Of a stretch of DNA of 64,000 nt, positions 12,020 through 23,480 are shown one piece after another (the first letter of the stretch is position 1; every line of letters starts with the position of its first letter). This stretch comes from Blastobasis lacticolella. Taxonomy: Eukaryota > Arthropoda > Insecta > Lepidoptera > Blastobasidae. The position numbers and the translations under genes are program-made. The notes beneath the pieces were generated by a model. That model was given only the letters and a program-made list of their open reading frames with translations. It was not told the DNA's origin and ran no database searches. The stretch spans positions 28,579,708-28,643,707 of the forward strand of contig LR990039.1 in assembly GCA_905147135.1 (NCBI GenBank), in the 5' to 3' direction.

Positions 12020-12417
12020 AAACTAGCTTTATTGGAAAGATAGTTTAATGGCATTTCTGCTTGAATATTATTTCGGCAATGTGGCTGCCGTGACTGACGC
12101 GTAGGCGGCCCACTCTGGATATCCTATTTTCATACTCTCACCGAATGTTGTGTTCGATCATCTCTGGTTTATCCGTGTAGAGAAGTTACTTGACATATCT
12201 GTGAAGAAAATAATGTAATGGAGTTCGATCACACAATCTCGGTAGCCAACGAGAAAGTATTCATTAATGTTATTTCTTTCCCCCATACGAAATTTTGTTG
12301 GTCGTTGAAGCTCACTTTTGGTCGAATGATTCAGTTAATGAACACACGACGGCCACATAATCGAAATCATATTCAAACATAATTGCTATAAAATTATCTT
12401 TCCAATAAAGCTAGTTT
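12020..12417. mobile_element. 398-bp MITE with about 70-bp inverted arms
   Basis: AAACTAGCTTTATTGGAAAG begins the left end, and its reverse complement CTTTCCAATAAAGCTAGTTT closes the right end. Similarity of the arms continues inward for about 70 bases at roughly 80 percent (TTGAATATTATTTCGGC against TTGAATATGATTTCGAT, then ATGTGGC). No coding capacity. It lies exactly at the edge of a SINE fragment, which it has probably split from its head or which was its target. Confidence 0.7.
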
Positions 12418-12625
12418 CCCGGCCGGCCAGAAATTGAAATGATGAATTTTAATTTCTGTTAGGGGTCTGGGTGTTCTATGTATAATAAGTATATATTTAA
12501 AAAAAAAGGTATATAAGTAGTATATCAGTTATCTAGCACCCATAGTACAAGCTTTGCTTAGTTTGGGGCTAGATGGCGTTGTGTAAATTTGTCCACAAAT
12601 TATTTATTTATTTATTTATTTACTG
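12418..12625 (+). mobile_element. SINE fragment (family 2), tRNA head missing, (ATTT)n tail
   Basis: The body matches the complete minus-strand copy at 41940-42128: GGCCAGAAATTGAAATGATG, TATCAGTTATCTAGCACCC, ACAAGCTTTGCTTAGTTTGG and CTAGATGGCGTTGTGTAAA. The element ends in an ATTT repeat (12600-12624). The tRNA-like promoter part is absent upstream, where the 398-bp MITE sits. Confidence 0.65.
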
Positions 12626-12689
12626 ATACTAAATACTTCTTTCTTTGTTTTATTTTAATTTAAAGTTTCCCGCCTCTAAAAAGATTATC

Positions 12690-14220
12690 CTTTACTTTAG
12701 CAGTTGTGCATTTGTTGAGACGTAAGTATTTCTAATGTTAGTTTCTTGATAATCTGATCAATTAAATATTTCACGTAGAAAGCCATCTAATGGTAGTTAA
12801 TATTTAGTAATACTGTTAAGCAATTATAACAGTAAAATGAAATGAAAATTATATTCGTACACAACTGATAGAAAAAGCCACCCCCAAAAGCCTACACATT
12901 GTTTAAAATTCTGTTTTAAAATAAGCCTTCATGGAATAACTGGATAAATTAGAACTTCTAGTCAAGCATAAAGTCTTATTGAATCACAAACTTGATCTAC
13001 AAATTAATGTTTCAAGTAGATTTCCGAAATGTTCTTATGGAGGTGGTCAAACCGCTGGGGTATCTTGATTAAAAGTACCTACTTCAAAAACTTCCATAAA
13101 TTAATGACCTACTTATAAAAGTTTACTCGGGCAAAAAAATATTTATGATCATCATGATTATTCACTGATCTATAAAGGTAATTACAAATGAAGCACTATC
13201 TCCCGAGCTGATTTACGGTACTTCACAAATGGAACAAGACGTGTGTTTACATTACCTAGTAACTTTCCTTAGGTAAAACGATCCCCGGCTGTTTTATCGA
13301 CTTAAACAGCGCCATTTAGGTTTTAGTAGGGGCATTACCTTTCTTGGGCCCTTACGCAGTCTCTTACAGAGTCTCATAGCTTCTTTAATTTTTTTATTTT
13401 TAGGAGTTGTATTAATTTCCTAGAAAATGTATAAATTCCTTCACGTGTTGGGAAAACCGAACCATCATTTTACAAACTAAACTTCGTATTGTATTGTTAT
13501 TATCACAGAAAACTACGCAGGATGATTTAAAATTAGTTCTTACACCAATAAAATTGTCCGAAGAAATTTTTTAAGAAAGTACATATCTCTAACTCCGCGA
13601 TTGTGACTGATCCACCCGCTAAGGTCAAGGTCAACGCAACAACTCTACATGCTGAACGACTGGTGACCCGCCCCGTGGGTTTTTTGCCCATACACTGGGG
13701 ATCATTTTGGACTCGTATGTGTACAAAAAGATCCCTTACGAGACCTTAAAAAATATACACTTACGAGCTTAACTATCGAACCACCCAATATTTTTTCCAT
13801 ATACGCTTACACATTTCTGGGGTTACAAATCAGTCTTTAACTTCATAAATAAATTTTTATTAGGTTTTCGCGGTTTGATTATTACAACGCAACTATTACC
13901 TATTATCAATTTCACCCATGAGATCTGTTTTTTTTTTCAATAGATAGATTTTTTAAATGGTGTAGTACAATTATTACGCAGTTAAAATAGCTGCAATCAG
14001 AACAGTGTATGAGAATACACTGAGATGCGGGGGGGTTCCCGCGACTTCGTGTGTATTTTATGACCTTTGCCTTGAACAAAATTATATATTAAGTTTTTCT
14101 TTATATGAAATCAATGTCACTACAAAGTATGAATGAAAGTCGCTCTGTTGTCCACATTTCGATGCTAATTTCACTGGGAGTTGGGAAAATTCTTAAGGAA
14201 GGTTTTTATTATGTAAATTT
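12690..14220. other. Non-coding stretch, no feature recognised
   Basis: AT-rich with short T and A runs. No open frame longer than 60 codons was found on either strand, and no terminal repeats were identified. Confidence 0.45.
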
Positions 14221-14228
14221 TTTTTATG

Positions 14229-14540
14229 TCATACTGTAGGCAAACAGGCAAGCGGGCCACCTGATGGAAAGTGGTCACCACTGCCTATAGACATTAGCAA
14301 CACCAAGAGTATCGCCAATGCGTTGCCCACCTCTATAACACGTTGCTCTGGCAGCAAAAAAGCAAATGCCACTCCACTGGCAAAGCCACGGTTTCCCAAA
14401 TCCCTACCCCATGGAGCACTGGAAACCTTACTCACCGGCAGAAACACAATACTATCTAAAGAGTATTATTTAGCTGCGATATTCTGTAAGGTGGAGGTAC
14501 TTCTCCAGTCGGGCGGCTCCAATTATAACGAGATACCCTA
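14229..14540 (-). mobile_element. LINE 3' end (jockey/CR1-like 3' UTR)
   Basis: On the plus strand the segment starts TATGTCATACTGTAGGCAAA and continues GGGCCACCTGATGGAAAGTG and CACCACTGCC. This is the reverse complement of the 3' UTR type that ends the element at 5405-5795. It is a very common lepidopteran dispersed repeat. The open frames on both strands are by-products. Confidence 0.6.
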
Positions 14541-14589
14541 CCTCTCTTCATACTTTAAAAGTACATAACTTTCACACGCGTAAAGGGCC

Positions 14590-14720
14590 GGGTGGTAATA
14601 AATGCGAAAGTATGGATGTTTGTTCCTCAATCACGCTGATTTCAATGGCATTTGGAGCATGGGTAGGATGTGACGTGGATTAACCAACAGGATTCATCAG
14701 GGACATTCCCACGGCTGCGG
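14590..14720 (+). repeat. Degenerate dispersed repeat (AATGCGAAAGT type)
   Basis: TAATAAATGCGAAAGTATGG, then GTTTGTTCCTCAATCACG and a TTCCCACGGCTGCGG end, resemble a widespread lepidopteran dispersed element. A shorter relative is at 61355-61450 (AAAGCGAAAGTTTGTAAGG). Confidence 0.4.
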
Positions 14721-15001
14721 AGCTCCGAATCACGTCTAATTATCAATATGTTAAAAAATATTATTTCTTTATAAACTATGCTAGGGTCTTTCTGTCGGGA
14801 ACCAATATATATAGACCCGACGCGGTACTAACATAAAGTGGGCCATTGGTTGGAAAAACAACCAGTCCTTAGGTCGACACCAGCGGCTTTCAGCGTCTAT
14901 CCTTGCGACTTATTTATTCTCATAGCAAAGAAAGCGGTCACAGGGAACTGTGACCGTTTAAATTGAAATGGAAAATGTTTAGGCATGAGTGGTATACGCT
15001 C

Positions 15002-15035
15002 TATAAATACAGTTTCACCAGCACCACTCCCAGTG
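15002..15035 (+). promoter_or_regulatory. Possible TATA/initiator pair
   Basis: TATAAATA at about 15002-15009 is followed, at the right distance of about 29 bases, by CCCAGTGAG, which resembles the insect CAGT-type initiator. No recognisable coding exon follows, although an open plus frame covers 14963-15190. Such pairs also occur by chance in AT-rich DNA. Confidence 0.2.
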
Positions 15036-15591
15036 AGAATCTCGGCTTCAATTATATTTCGCTGCAAAGCTTTGTCTTGTCGGTTTCCGTTACACAGTTT
15101 CGGCTGAGTCTAATTTCGTATCAGCTTTATCGAAACACCGACTTGAAATCTTATCTTGCGAATTCGAAAATTCAACTGGATAATTTGTAGCGTTGTCCTA
15201 ATCAACTCCACTATTCAAGGAAGTATAAACTTTAAACCACTTCATGGAGGTAATCCCAGCTTATGTTATTATATAAATTACTATGAAATAAGTAAAAGCT
15301 GAACGATGAACAACTTCTGCCGTTATCGCGTAGCTAATCTCTCAGAGGCCCACATCTGATATTCCACATCTTTTGATGTTTAACGCGCTGTACAACTTCT
15401 GCTAAGGCACCATTTCCATATATAGTATACAGTAGCTGGTATCTTATAGTTCCACATCAGATGTTCCAGATCTTCGACTTTTATACGTCAACAGAATATA
15501 CTCATCAGGCTGAATTTTTTTTGCTATGACGCCATTTCCAAATCGCATACATCAGGTGTTCTAGTTTCCAAAATTAATTATACCCTATGTG

Positions 15592-16052
15592 TTAAGGAGT
15601 TTGTGTGGTGGTCCGGGTGGGTAGGGGTATGGTAGGGTAGGAGCAGCTACCTATCAAATGCAGCATATGTAATGCATGCTCGCTTAAGGGTCTGTCTGGC
15701 GGTGGCGTGGGGGCCGGGTCGCCCTTTTCCCTCAAATATAGTTGAGTTGGACGAAAGCTGGGCCCTACATTATACTCGTAAATGGGTGCTGCCTTGGTGG
15801 ACTGGCTTAGTTTTGCTGTAGTTTTAGGTTTTCTTATTCCTATAGGTATATTATGTTGGGCGCGGTCCAGCTGTACTTGGCATTGTAGGGCACTAACTTG
15901 CTGTCTGGTATTGTCAAACACGGTCCGGCCATTGTCGGCGTGGGGTAGGTGTGCTCCGGTCCTGAGGCGGCCATTATGTCACTGTGTTTCGCTCCTATTA
16001 TCCTACCCTCTCCTCTTTGACGATTGAAAGAGATATTTAATTTATAACTCAA
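15592..16052 (-). pseudogene. Broken coding remnant of unknown origin
   Basis: Two overlapping minus-strand frames (15840-16052 and 15592-15921) look like one reading frame split by a shift near 15900. The first contains GEGRIIGAKHSD and GPEHTYPTPTM; the second continues with NTRQQVSALQCQVQLDR and a proline-rich PTPPPDRPLS part. The Gln-rich then Pro/Thr-rich composition could belong to the gag or ORF1 region of a retroelement, but I recognise no domain. The GC content is higher than its surroundings. It could also be chance open sequence in a repeat. Confidence 0.25.
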
Positions 16053-16054
16053 TA

Positions 16055-17185
16055 AATAAATTTTGAATAAATTGAATGGAATTTGGGGTATTTCCTACGG
16101 TTTATGTGTTTCAGTCAGTTTCAGAGTTTCAGTTTACGTTATATTGGGGTATAACGTAACCTCCTCTTTCTGACGATAGCCGTAATTTGTATTTCATGCT
16201 TTCTTTGGCACGGGCTGAGGCCGACATATTTAATTTTCCATTGTGTGGAGCCTATAAGTCAACGAGTAATAGTCGACCAACTTATGAAGTATAGTTGGAT
16301 TAGCAAACGCTTTATAGAAACTGTTTGGAAACATCTTTTAGCTAGCTACATTTGTAAATTTGTAATGCGTTTATAGTATCAGATGGCCCGCCCGTTTTTG
16401 CACGCATATTATCACAGGCAACTACGGAAACCTACACTGCACGTGGCACCACACGTATTTTTATACGACAAGATTTTACCCAGAAGATTTCATATTACAC
16501 ATAAATTGCGTCTAAGCTCGCTCGTACCTCGTTTTTAACAAGCTTTTATGTAGTTCCATCTGTCCCGTTGTGTGTTAGTTTTCCTGTTTCCAATTGAGCT
16601 GAAATTTGTATACTTCGGTGACAATGGAATGTCATGATACCATCAAGTTGATCTGATTATGGAAACGGAAGGTGTCTATGCTAACGCCTAATAAGCATGA
16701 TAAGCCCATCAAGTTCGGGCTCTTTATAGAGCGCGCTTTAAAAGCTTGTTATGAAAAGCTATTTTTTATTTCAGTTGAGAACGTGTTTCTATTGAAACCA
16801 GATTGAAATGTATGTACTTTAATCAGATGCAGCAACATCAAGTTATGATACCAACAAAGCACGGGCCAAGACGTAATCCAGGCTTTGCGTTGCGCTCGCT
16901 TGAGCCCGTATCTCGTATTTGATGTCCCAGACTTAAATATTTATAAAGGCCTCCAGCAATGTTAGCATAAATAACATCGTACGCTGCTGCCTATCCATAC
17001 ATACCTACTAACATTAATAGAAATAGTTCTATAGGAGCTCCTAAGTAACCGGTGTAGCTTAGAATAATAACGCTAAGAATAGGTCCAATCAATTGGCTGC
17101 AACAAAAGACACAAGAGATCCTTTGTATAGCCCGCCAAATAAACCAGTTCATCAAATCCTCATTATATAATAAATAATTAACTTG
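16055..17185. other. Non-coding stretch, no feature recognised
   Basis: No open frame above about 60 codons was found, and no tRNA-like promoter or terminal repeat was seen. Confidence 0.45.
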
Positions 17186-17187
17186 GA

Positions 17188-17530
17188 ATTAATATCCCGG
17201 TTATGCTCTCGCGCACGGAGACCCCCGGTCCGCCTCGAACATGAACCAGAATATGGCAGAATGGTTATTACAGTGGATCGACTGCCATCTGACCTCCGTG
17301 ACCCTGCTACCAGAGGATCTTCACCAGATTGGATTATGGTTACACACACTTAGTCGCCTAAATGTGCAGGTTTCATCACGATGTTTGCACTCACCAGAAG
17401 AGCGTAGGATTGTAACTGATGTACATAACTCAGAAAAGTGTCATTGGTACTTGGCCGCAGCAGGATTCGAACCCGGTACCTCTTGCTTACTAGTCGCTTA
17501 CCCTGACCGCTCGGCCACCGCTCTTCATTT
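17188..17530 (-). mobile_element. tRNA-derived SINE, family 1, near full length
   Basis: On the minus strand the head holds a tRNA-like RNA polymerase III promoter: A box TGGCCGAGCGG (plus 17507-17517) and B box GGTTCGAATCC (plus 17463-17473), about 45 bases apart. The body that follows carries the block shared by all copies, seen on the plus strand as CTGACCTCCGTGACCCTGCT, and the block TGCAGGTTTCATCACGATGT. It ends near GTTATGCTCTCGCGC. The head resembles a leucine or serine type tRNA. Other copies are at 27059, 29555, 30615, 46379, 46815, 47345 and 57452. Confidence 0.75.
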
Positions 17531-18234
17531 AGTGTAAATATCTACACACTCGCATTAAACCCGATTCTGATAATACAGTAACATTAAACTGCATTATTCA
17601 CTCGACAGCGCAAACAAATAATTTGTCATATCCAATACCCGCATTTCACAATAAAGACCACAATTTCCATATATTCCCGCTCCTGTCAGCACTATATTTA
17701 GTTGTTTGCTTATTGTATCTATAGGTAGTTATCTATAGGTCCCTCCGAACTTCGATAATCAATAATGTAACCCAAAACTTAGGTAAAACTAGATATCTCA
17801 CCATATCACGGTCTGGGACGTAAAGTGCGCTCATCAATCATCTACTTTTATGCCAATATCGTTAATTTAATATCAAGGCCCTTCTGAGAGGCACTCAGGC
17901 CTCAGCAGCGATCTCAAGTTCACCGAGTATACTTACGCACCACTCGTATTATAGTTAGGAAATGTCCCAACTGACTGATTGATTGACACTTCTTCCCCAA
18001 GCGCGAAACCGATAATCATAGTTTGATATTTTGAGTGGGAACTGGGAGAATATTTTAGACTGTACCTTAAGAAACGAAAAGTATTTTTGGAGGAGATGTG
18101 GGAAACAATTTAAGAAATGTTTAGATAGGTACACATATTGATGTTTAATTTTGGTATGGGGTCCCACTACCATCTCACCATCTCAGGAGCCCAAGCCAAC
18201 CTCCCTGTAGTCGTGCTGGCAGGCGGACTACTAC

Positions 18235-18430
18235 GGCTTTTCCATTACAGATAGATGACAACATATTTGATTCCCATTACAGATAGATGGAACGTTGCCA
18301 CGCTGACAGGGCGGGTGCGTAAGTTAGCCGACGTATTCGCCAAGGCACATGTGTCACAAGTGAAAAGAGAAGAATAGCGATTGCTCTGTCAACAAGAGTC
18401 CAACTCTTAAATATATGATAATAATAATTT
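18235..18430 (+). mobile_element. Internally deleted RTE-like LINE (start fused to end)
   Basis: From 18285 the frame reads RWNVATLTGRVRKLADVFA, the start of an RTE-type endonuclease domain (compare the W-N-V-x-T-L-x-G block). After a few codons it passes directly into REE, a stop, then RLLCQQESNS and a final stop at 18408-18410. That ending matches the C-terminus at 5355-5378. All the middle of the polyprotein is missing, yet start and end are in the same frame over 41 codons. The only break is a tryptophan-to-TAG change at 18375-18377. An ATAATAATAAT tail follows. A 19-base repeat (CCATTACAGATAGATG) occurs at about 18242 and 18273. Confidence 0.55.
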
Positions 18431-18434
18431 GCGT

Positions 18435-19930
18435 GAAATCATGGAAGCATGGAATTAACTATCTTAAGAGATAGACTTGTTTATCTTTTGTATCTACGAA
18501 GCTCGTTATATCAAGTAGGTCTGTTGAAACTGCGAAAAGGTTAAAACATCTCAGTGAATGATTACTTTGAAAATAGAACCAATTAAAACTCGTCTCATGG
18601 AAACTGGCAGGCGCTTTACAAGTACTCGAGTACCTATACAACGAGCAGGGTCTGGAAACACATCCAATAAACTCGTATTTTCAACCCTTGCTTGTATTGC
18701 AGGTCGATACAAAAATCGCTGATGGTTGTCGCTTTCCGTGCCTATCGCAATAAATACTGTGCAGTAAATACTCTCTTTTATTTCTCTCCATCCGCATTTA
18801 TTGCATACGACAGCGGCAGGTAGCAGTGGGCCAAAGTATCGGGATTCGGGGCACCCATTACAAAGCGATCATGCCTGAAATTGTTTCCACATGGTACCGT
18901 GTACTCCACGCTTAGATTCTTTATAGCTGACGGAAGCTGCGGCTTGTCCGTTCAAATTGAGACGGAGAAACGAATTGCCGTTTATTTCCAACGTCCGGGG
19001 AGACGTTAGGAAATTGAATGTCACGGGTGTGTTTTTTATTTTTATTGGCTGTACCTTGTGTTATAACTCCTTTTCTATTAGTGTACAGTCAGAACGGGTG
19101 GGACATTGTCTAAATAAATCTCCGCCAAGATTTCATTCTATTCTCAATGCACGCTCATGCCCAATTTACATTGGTTAAATGTTGAGCAATATAGACAGAA
19201 CAGTGGTGTAAACAGTAGCGATTCAACTTTGCTTGCAAGCTGCCTAGCAACTAAGTGGTCCATGGGCCCGGGTGCCTTTTCTCGATTTTTCTCATTGCCC
19301 CTTTTTTTTATTGCTCGCTCTCATAGAGGACATGATATTAGTATAAAGAAACATGGCACGACTCGTTCTAGTGAAAACAGTCATTGGCTGAGCGCTCGCT
19401 ACTCGTCACTGTACTTGACAAATGCAAATCGGGCATAATTCCTCCGAGGGCTGTCATTTTCAATTTACACCCACAAGGTTCCAACTCATTTGATTACGTG
19501 CGGACTAGAAATAGCTGTCGGTTTTATATACAACTTACTGTTACTATAGACCATTGGCGTAAGCGTAACCGTAATCGTAAATAAAAATAGAATAAAGTTG
19601 TATTGCATCTAATTCTATTATTTAAATAAACCGAGCTCGCTGCGCTCGTTAGATCATTGGTTTTTGTTATTATTAACATGGTCGCTGCTGCTTTCTTGAG
19701 CTTCATTTGAAAAAAAAAGAAAATTCCGGGTTTAAGAGCCAAAACATCAAAATATCATTATTCATTAGTTTACGTTAGGTACCTACTTTTATTAGCTTTA
19801 TACCAGATGTTTAGAACTAAAATTCGAAAAATGTCAATCTCGCTACTAGGCCTTCCTGCGCTTGCCCCCCACACAGAATCCTGGCTACGCCCATGCTGTT
19901 AACTGTTTTATCTACAGACATAGCGTAATG
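18435..19930. other. Non-coding stretch
   Basis: A GAGCTCGCTGCGCTCGTT palindrome-rich piece near 19633 is typical of a dispersed repeat, but its borders could not be set. No gene was recognised. Confidence 0.4.
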
Positions 19931-19934
19931 TTCT

Positions 19935-20030
19935 AATTACATATTTCAATTTCTGTTCGGCTGGGACACGAACCCGGGACCTGCGTGGCGACCGGCCTAT
20001 TACCAAACTGAACCACTGTGATAATAGGTG
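19935..20030 (-). mobile_element. SINE family 2 head fragment
   Basis: Plus strand: CATATTTCAATTTCTGTTCGG, then a B-box complement around CACGAACCCGGGACC and an A-box complement CAAACTGAACCACTG. The order matches the complete copy at 41940-42128. The body is truncated. Confidence 0.55.
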
Positions 20031-20039
20031 TCTGACTTT

Positions 20040-22570
20040 AGATATACTTTATGGCGATCTCATCTCGATATTGTAGCACTCAGGCAAACACTTAATTTTT
20101 CAATTTAAGTTTAATCCAATCGTGGAGCTATCCTAGCTCATGTCCTAAGGGACCGAAAGTGTATTAACTACCACTGATAAAACGCCCTGACATGTTCTGT
20201 GAACTATCGGTACTTATTAACATGTACATTATTGGTCAGCGTAGTTACAACAACTTTACAATACTGTTTCAAAGTTTCGATAAGAAATACTACCAATAGC
20301 TATAAATTTAACAACTACGGCCATTCATTACGAGGTAACCCCAATCAAAGTCTCGCCCTTTGTGAACAAAGGCAACTTTCTTTTGGCTGTAATTCAATTT
20401 GTTCTATTAGAAACGGACGATACCTTTAATACCTATAGAAAAGGTACAAAACGTTTCGTGGAATCTTCGACGGTTCATAGGTATATCTATCTACGTAGAT
20501 ACAGAAATCCATTAAAATACAAAGGCCTGGCTGTAGATTGTTTCTTGTCTGGAAGAAGCGTATGTGTGACCTAGTGCATATAGATCTGGTTAGGGCCCCG
20601 GTAGCCAGCTGCTCCACATAACGAGTTGCTATACATTCTGGTGGATGTAGAGGATTCTCAATTCCACCAGTAGAGTATTACTGCTTACTGTTTACAGACT
20701 GATGTTTTGATGATGATATAATCGAACCGACAGAAAAGACCAAGTTTACTTAAACTTAAATATTTTCTAAACTCCATAACTGATTTTAAAGAAACGAAGC
20801 TAAGAGCCATCTTGATTAAACTGGCTTTCATATAGAGAAAATTCAGGCAGATACACAAAGTCACAAATACGTTAAACCTAAACACGCCTCTTTTCGTCGG
20901 GTGTAGGTGCATACGAACCACTTGTCTCCGCCGCCACCGGCGTTTGAGGCGCGTCATTACGAGTTCTTGAAATTCGAATTCTTATCTGCCATAACTGTGT
21001 AGGTAGGTACACCGCGATCACGGGAGGAAACGTGCGCGTCTATAGTCCGGAACACGTCGCAATGCAGCGACCCACCCGCGAATTACTCAAGAGATTTTAT
21101 TGTCATTGTCAAACTCGATTTAGGCGCGTAACCCCACCAAGCTGGCAGCAACAGCCTCATTTTTCTTCCCGGACACCAGAGCCGTCGAGATCTCCAACTC
21201 CGATGGGGCATACGGCGCCCGCAGGGTTGAAACTAAGTTATGTGCGGATACTCGTATAAATTTCGCGAGCAATTTGTTTGCCCTAGAGGCCCATTTGGGA
21301 ACCCGTTGATAATACTATATTTTGTTATATTCTCAACTACTTAAAAGTAGTACAAAATGTTTGAAATAATGGCCGGAGAGATATTTACTTACCATCAGAC
21401 GTTATCATCAAATAAAAATAAATCCTTACAAGCAACCGAAAATAGACAAATTCCATCAACATTTGTAACACCTGTAGCAACGTTTTCATCATTCAGGTAA
21501 TAAAATGCGACACCGGCATGATCAATTTAATAAAACGATTCTGTCGTTACGTCAGCATTAAATTACAGAGCTATGCCATTGTTCGTAGAAACACATAGCA
21601 TGTAACTGCAAGAATAAATAAATTATGGCTATTACCGGTGTATGTCACTCAGCTTACCCTGCTGCAAAAGTGAAATGTGTAAGGGCTCACTTCCGAGCAT
21701 TGCGATGGTGACGCGCGACCCGGCGACTATCGCGTCACTACACTTACGCCCATTGTCGCAGCCACGCTTTAGCTGACGCGCGGGTCTCGTACGGCTTTAC
21801 ATGAATATCAACAGCTCAGTTCACCGCTGGACCTAGCGTTCTCCTCTTTTGTGGAGGTTTATGCCTTGATCTACGCATGGCAGGCTGGTTCGGGATCACA
21901 GAATTTAAAATACATAACAAACGATACGGTACGACATTGGAGCCTTCAAGAAACGATCGAACACCTTTCAAATCATATCTTCTTCACTCCTGGGTGCCCA
22001 CCACCTTGCCGATTGCTTTCATATAAACAATCGTGGGTGATTCAATTACTATTATAAAAGCAGCAGCGGATGACCATAGGCGGTGATCGCTTACCAACAG
22101 AATACCTGCTTCCTCTTTTGCCTATCCGCTATAAACTTACGTCTAAAGGGCCACATCCAAAAGTCAATATTTGTGACAGAACCGCAAGACTCTGGCGGCA
22201 GTAACGCCACGCAATCATCGCGATCCCGGAACTGTACCCTTATACAGCATTGTGTAGAGTCTTATGAATTATCACATAAATAGGTGAGTACGTAAAATCA
22301 CCACAAAGCACACGACTATAATTTAAAATTATCCGATAACAATCAGTAAGGGAGGGTTTTTGCAACGCGAACGGCCGACCAGTGATTTAACTTTCATTTA
22401 TTGAAATGAGAATGCAATGCCCGCGGCATTGGGCTTTTGCCGTCATTTCTAGAATACGTCTGAATAAAGAACAGTTTTTATATCGCTTCGGTTCAATGCA
22501 GAATTCTGTTAAAAAAATAAAAAAGTAGACTATATGGTGTGATTTATTAGTAACTGATAAGTTAGATTTA
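20040..22570. other. Non-coding stretch
   Basis: The frame 21032-21259 is relatively GC-rich, with a Pro/Ser/Arg-rich ending (TPEPSRSPTPMGH), but has no splice-site context or domain I can name. Nothing else stands out. Confidence 0.4.
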
Positions 22571-22572
22571 AA

Positions 22573-22778
22573 ATCTGTCCAGACTGACTTGTCTTATTTG
22601 GTTACGCAAAGTATGTATTAAAATAGATAATTTGCAGCAGTATTAGTTGAAATTCACATTCTATGTGTTTCTTATATAATTCAAAACATCTATACACAGT
22701 GCACGTAGCGTAATTGATACGCCAAGTAATTTTGTTTATTGTTTGTTAACCAAATAAGACAAGTCAGTCTGGACAGAT
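22573..22778. mobile_element. 206-bp MITE with perfect 32-bp terminal inverted repeats
   Basis: The left arm begins ATCTGTCCAGACTGACTTG and continues TCTTATTTGGTTA. The right arm is its exact reverse complement, ending AGTCTGGACAGAT. The interior is AT-rich and has no coding capacity. Perfect arms suggest a young insertion. Superfamily unknown: flanking bases do not give an obvious target duplication. Confidence 0.75.
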
Positions 22779-23329
22779 CATATACAGACAATACATTACA
22801 TTGTTAAAAGCCCTGACAAATGGTCAAAGATCGTATTTTGTTGGTGAAACAATGTAAATGGGATAATGTTTTAAAACTATCGCGGTTATTATTACACATT
22901 TTAAGGGTATGTGCCGGGTTTCCTACCGCGTACCTTTGTTGACGAGTAGCCTGATATTTCGACACAGTTGCATGCATCATGGTCACGGGACGACTGAACG
23001 AAAAAAAAAAGTAAATGGGTTCCTGAAACTGACATCATGAAGCTGCAGAGCGTGACTCTAGACGGTGGTGTGGGTTAACACAATCGAGTTGTTAATCACG
23101 GAGATAGCAACACGAAAGCTGTTAGACAGTATGATGTCGGGAAGCACTCAAAGAAAGGCTTGCTTTATGCACTTTGCCACACCGAGCTATCCTATCGGCA
23201 TACAAGCTAGCAAGCTATCGCCTTTATTTTTGCGTGTACAGCTAAATCGATAAGTTTGTAGCGCTTTACCTGACCTATAAACATTTGCCGCGGTATAAGT
23301 GGCACGGGTTACTAGCCATTTATTATTAT

Positions 23330-23480
23330 GGCCCTCCATTACTCAGTAGTGGCCACGCCACATTGCAATCGGAGGGTCGCGGGTTCGTTTCCTGAAATGC
23401 TAATTTATCGTCCCACCTTTAGTGACTGTTTCTGTAGAGACTGTCTCTTAATGGCGGGTGTAATTTTGTCTGATAATGTT
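23330..23480 (+). mobile_element. SINE-like fragment with B-box remnant
   Basis: The string CACTCAG-like head, GGAGGGTCGCGGGTTCG and TTTCCTGAAATGC resembles the second half of a tRNA-like promoter (B box GGTTCGTTTCC, one base off consensus). A TTAATGGCGGGTGTAATTTT segment follows. The A box is unclear. Confidence 0.4.

Larger units (their letters stand above)
11971..12682. mobile_element. Terminal-inverted-repeat element carrying nested insertions
   Basis: The ends are inverted copies: TTTTTAGAGGCGG(A)GAACTTT at the left and AAAGTTTCCCGCCTCTAAAAA at the right, about 20 bp with one or two differences. The interior is largely made of a SINE fragment and a 398-bp MITE described separately, so the host element itself is short. 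No transposase remnant was seen. Confidence 0.5.

Noticed and set aside
17463..17517. Possible genuine tRNA gene on the minus strand
   Set aside because: A and B boxes are present, but the acceptor and anticodon arms do not pair and the sequence runs on into a SINE body shared with other copies.
21032..21259. 75-codon Pro/Ser/Arg-rich frame as an exon
   Set aside because: GC content is suggestive, but I could not find splice sites or a known domain, so it was not listed as coding.
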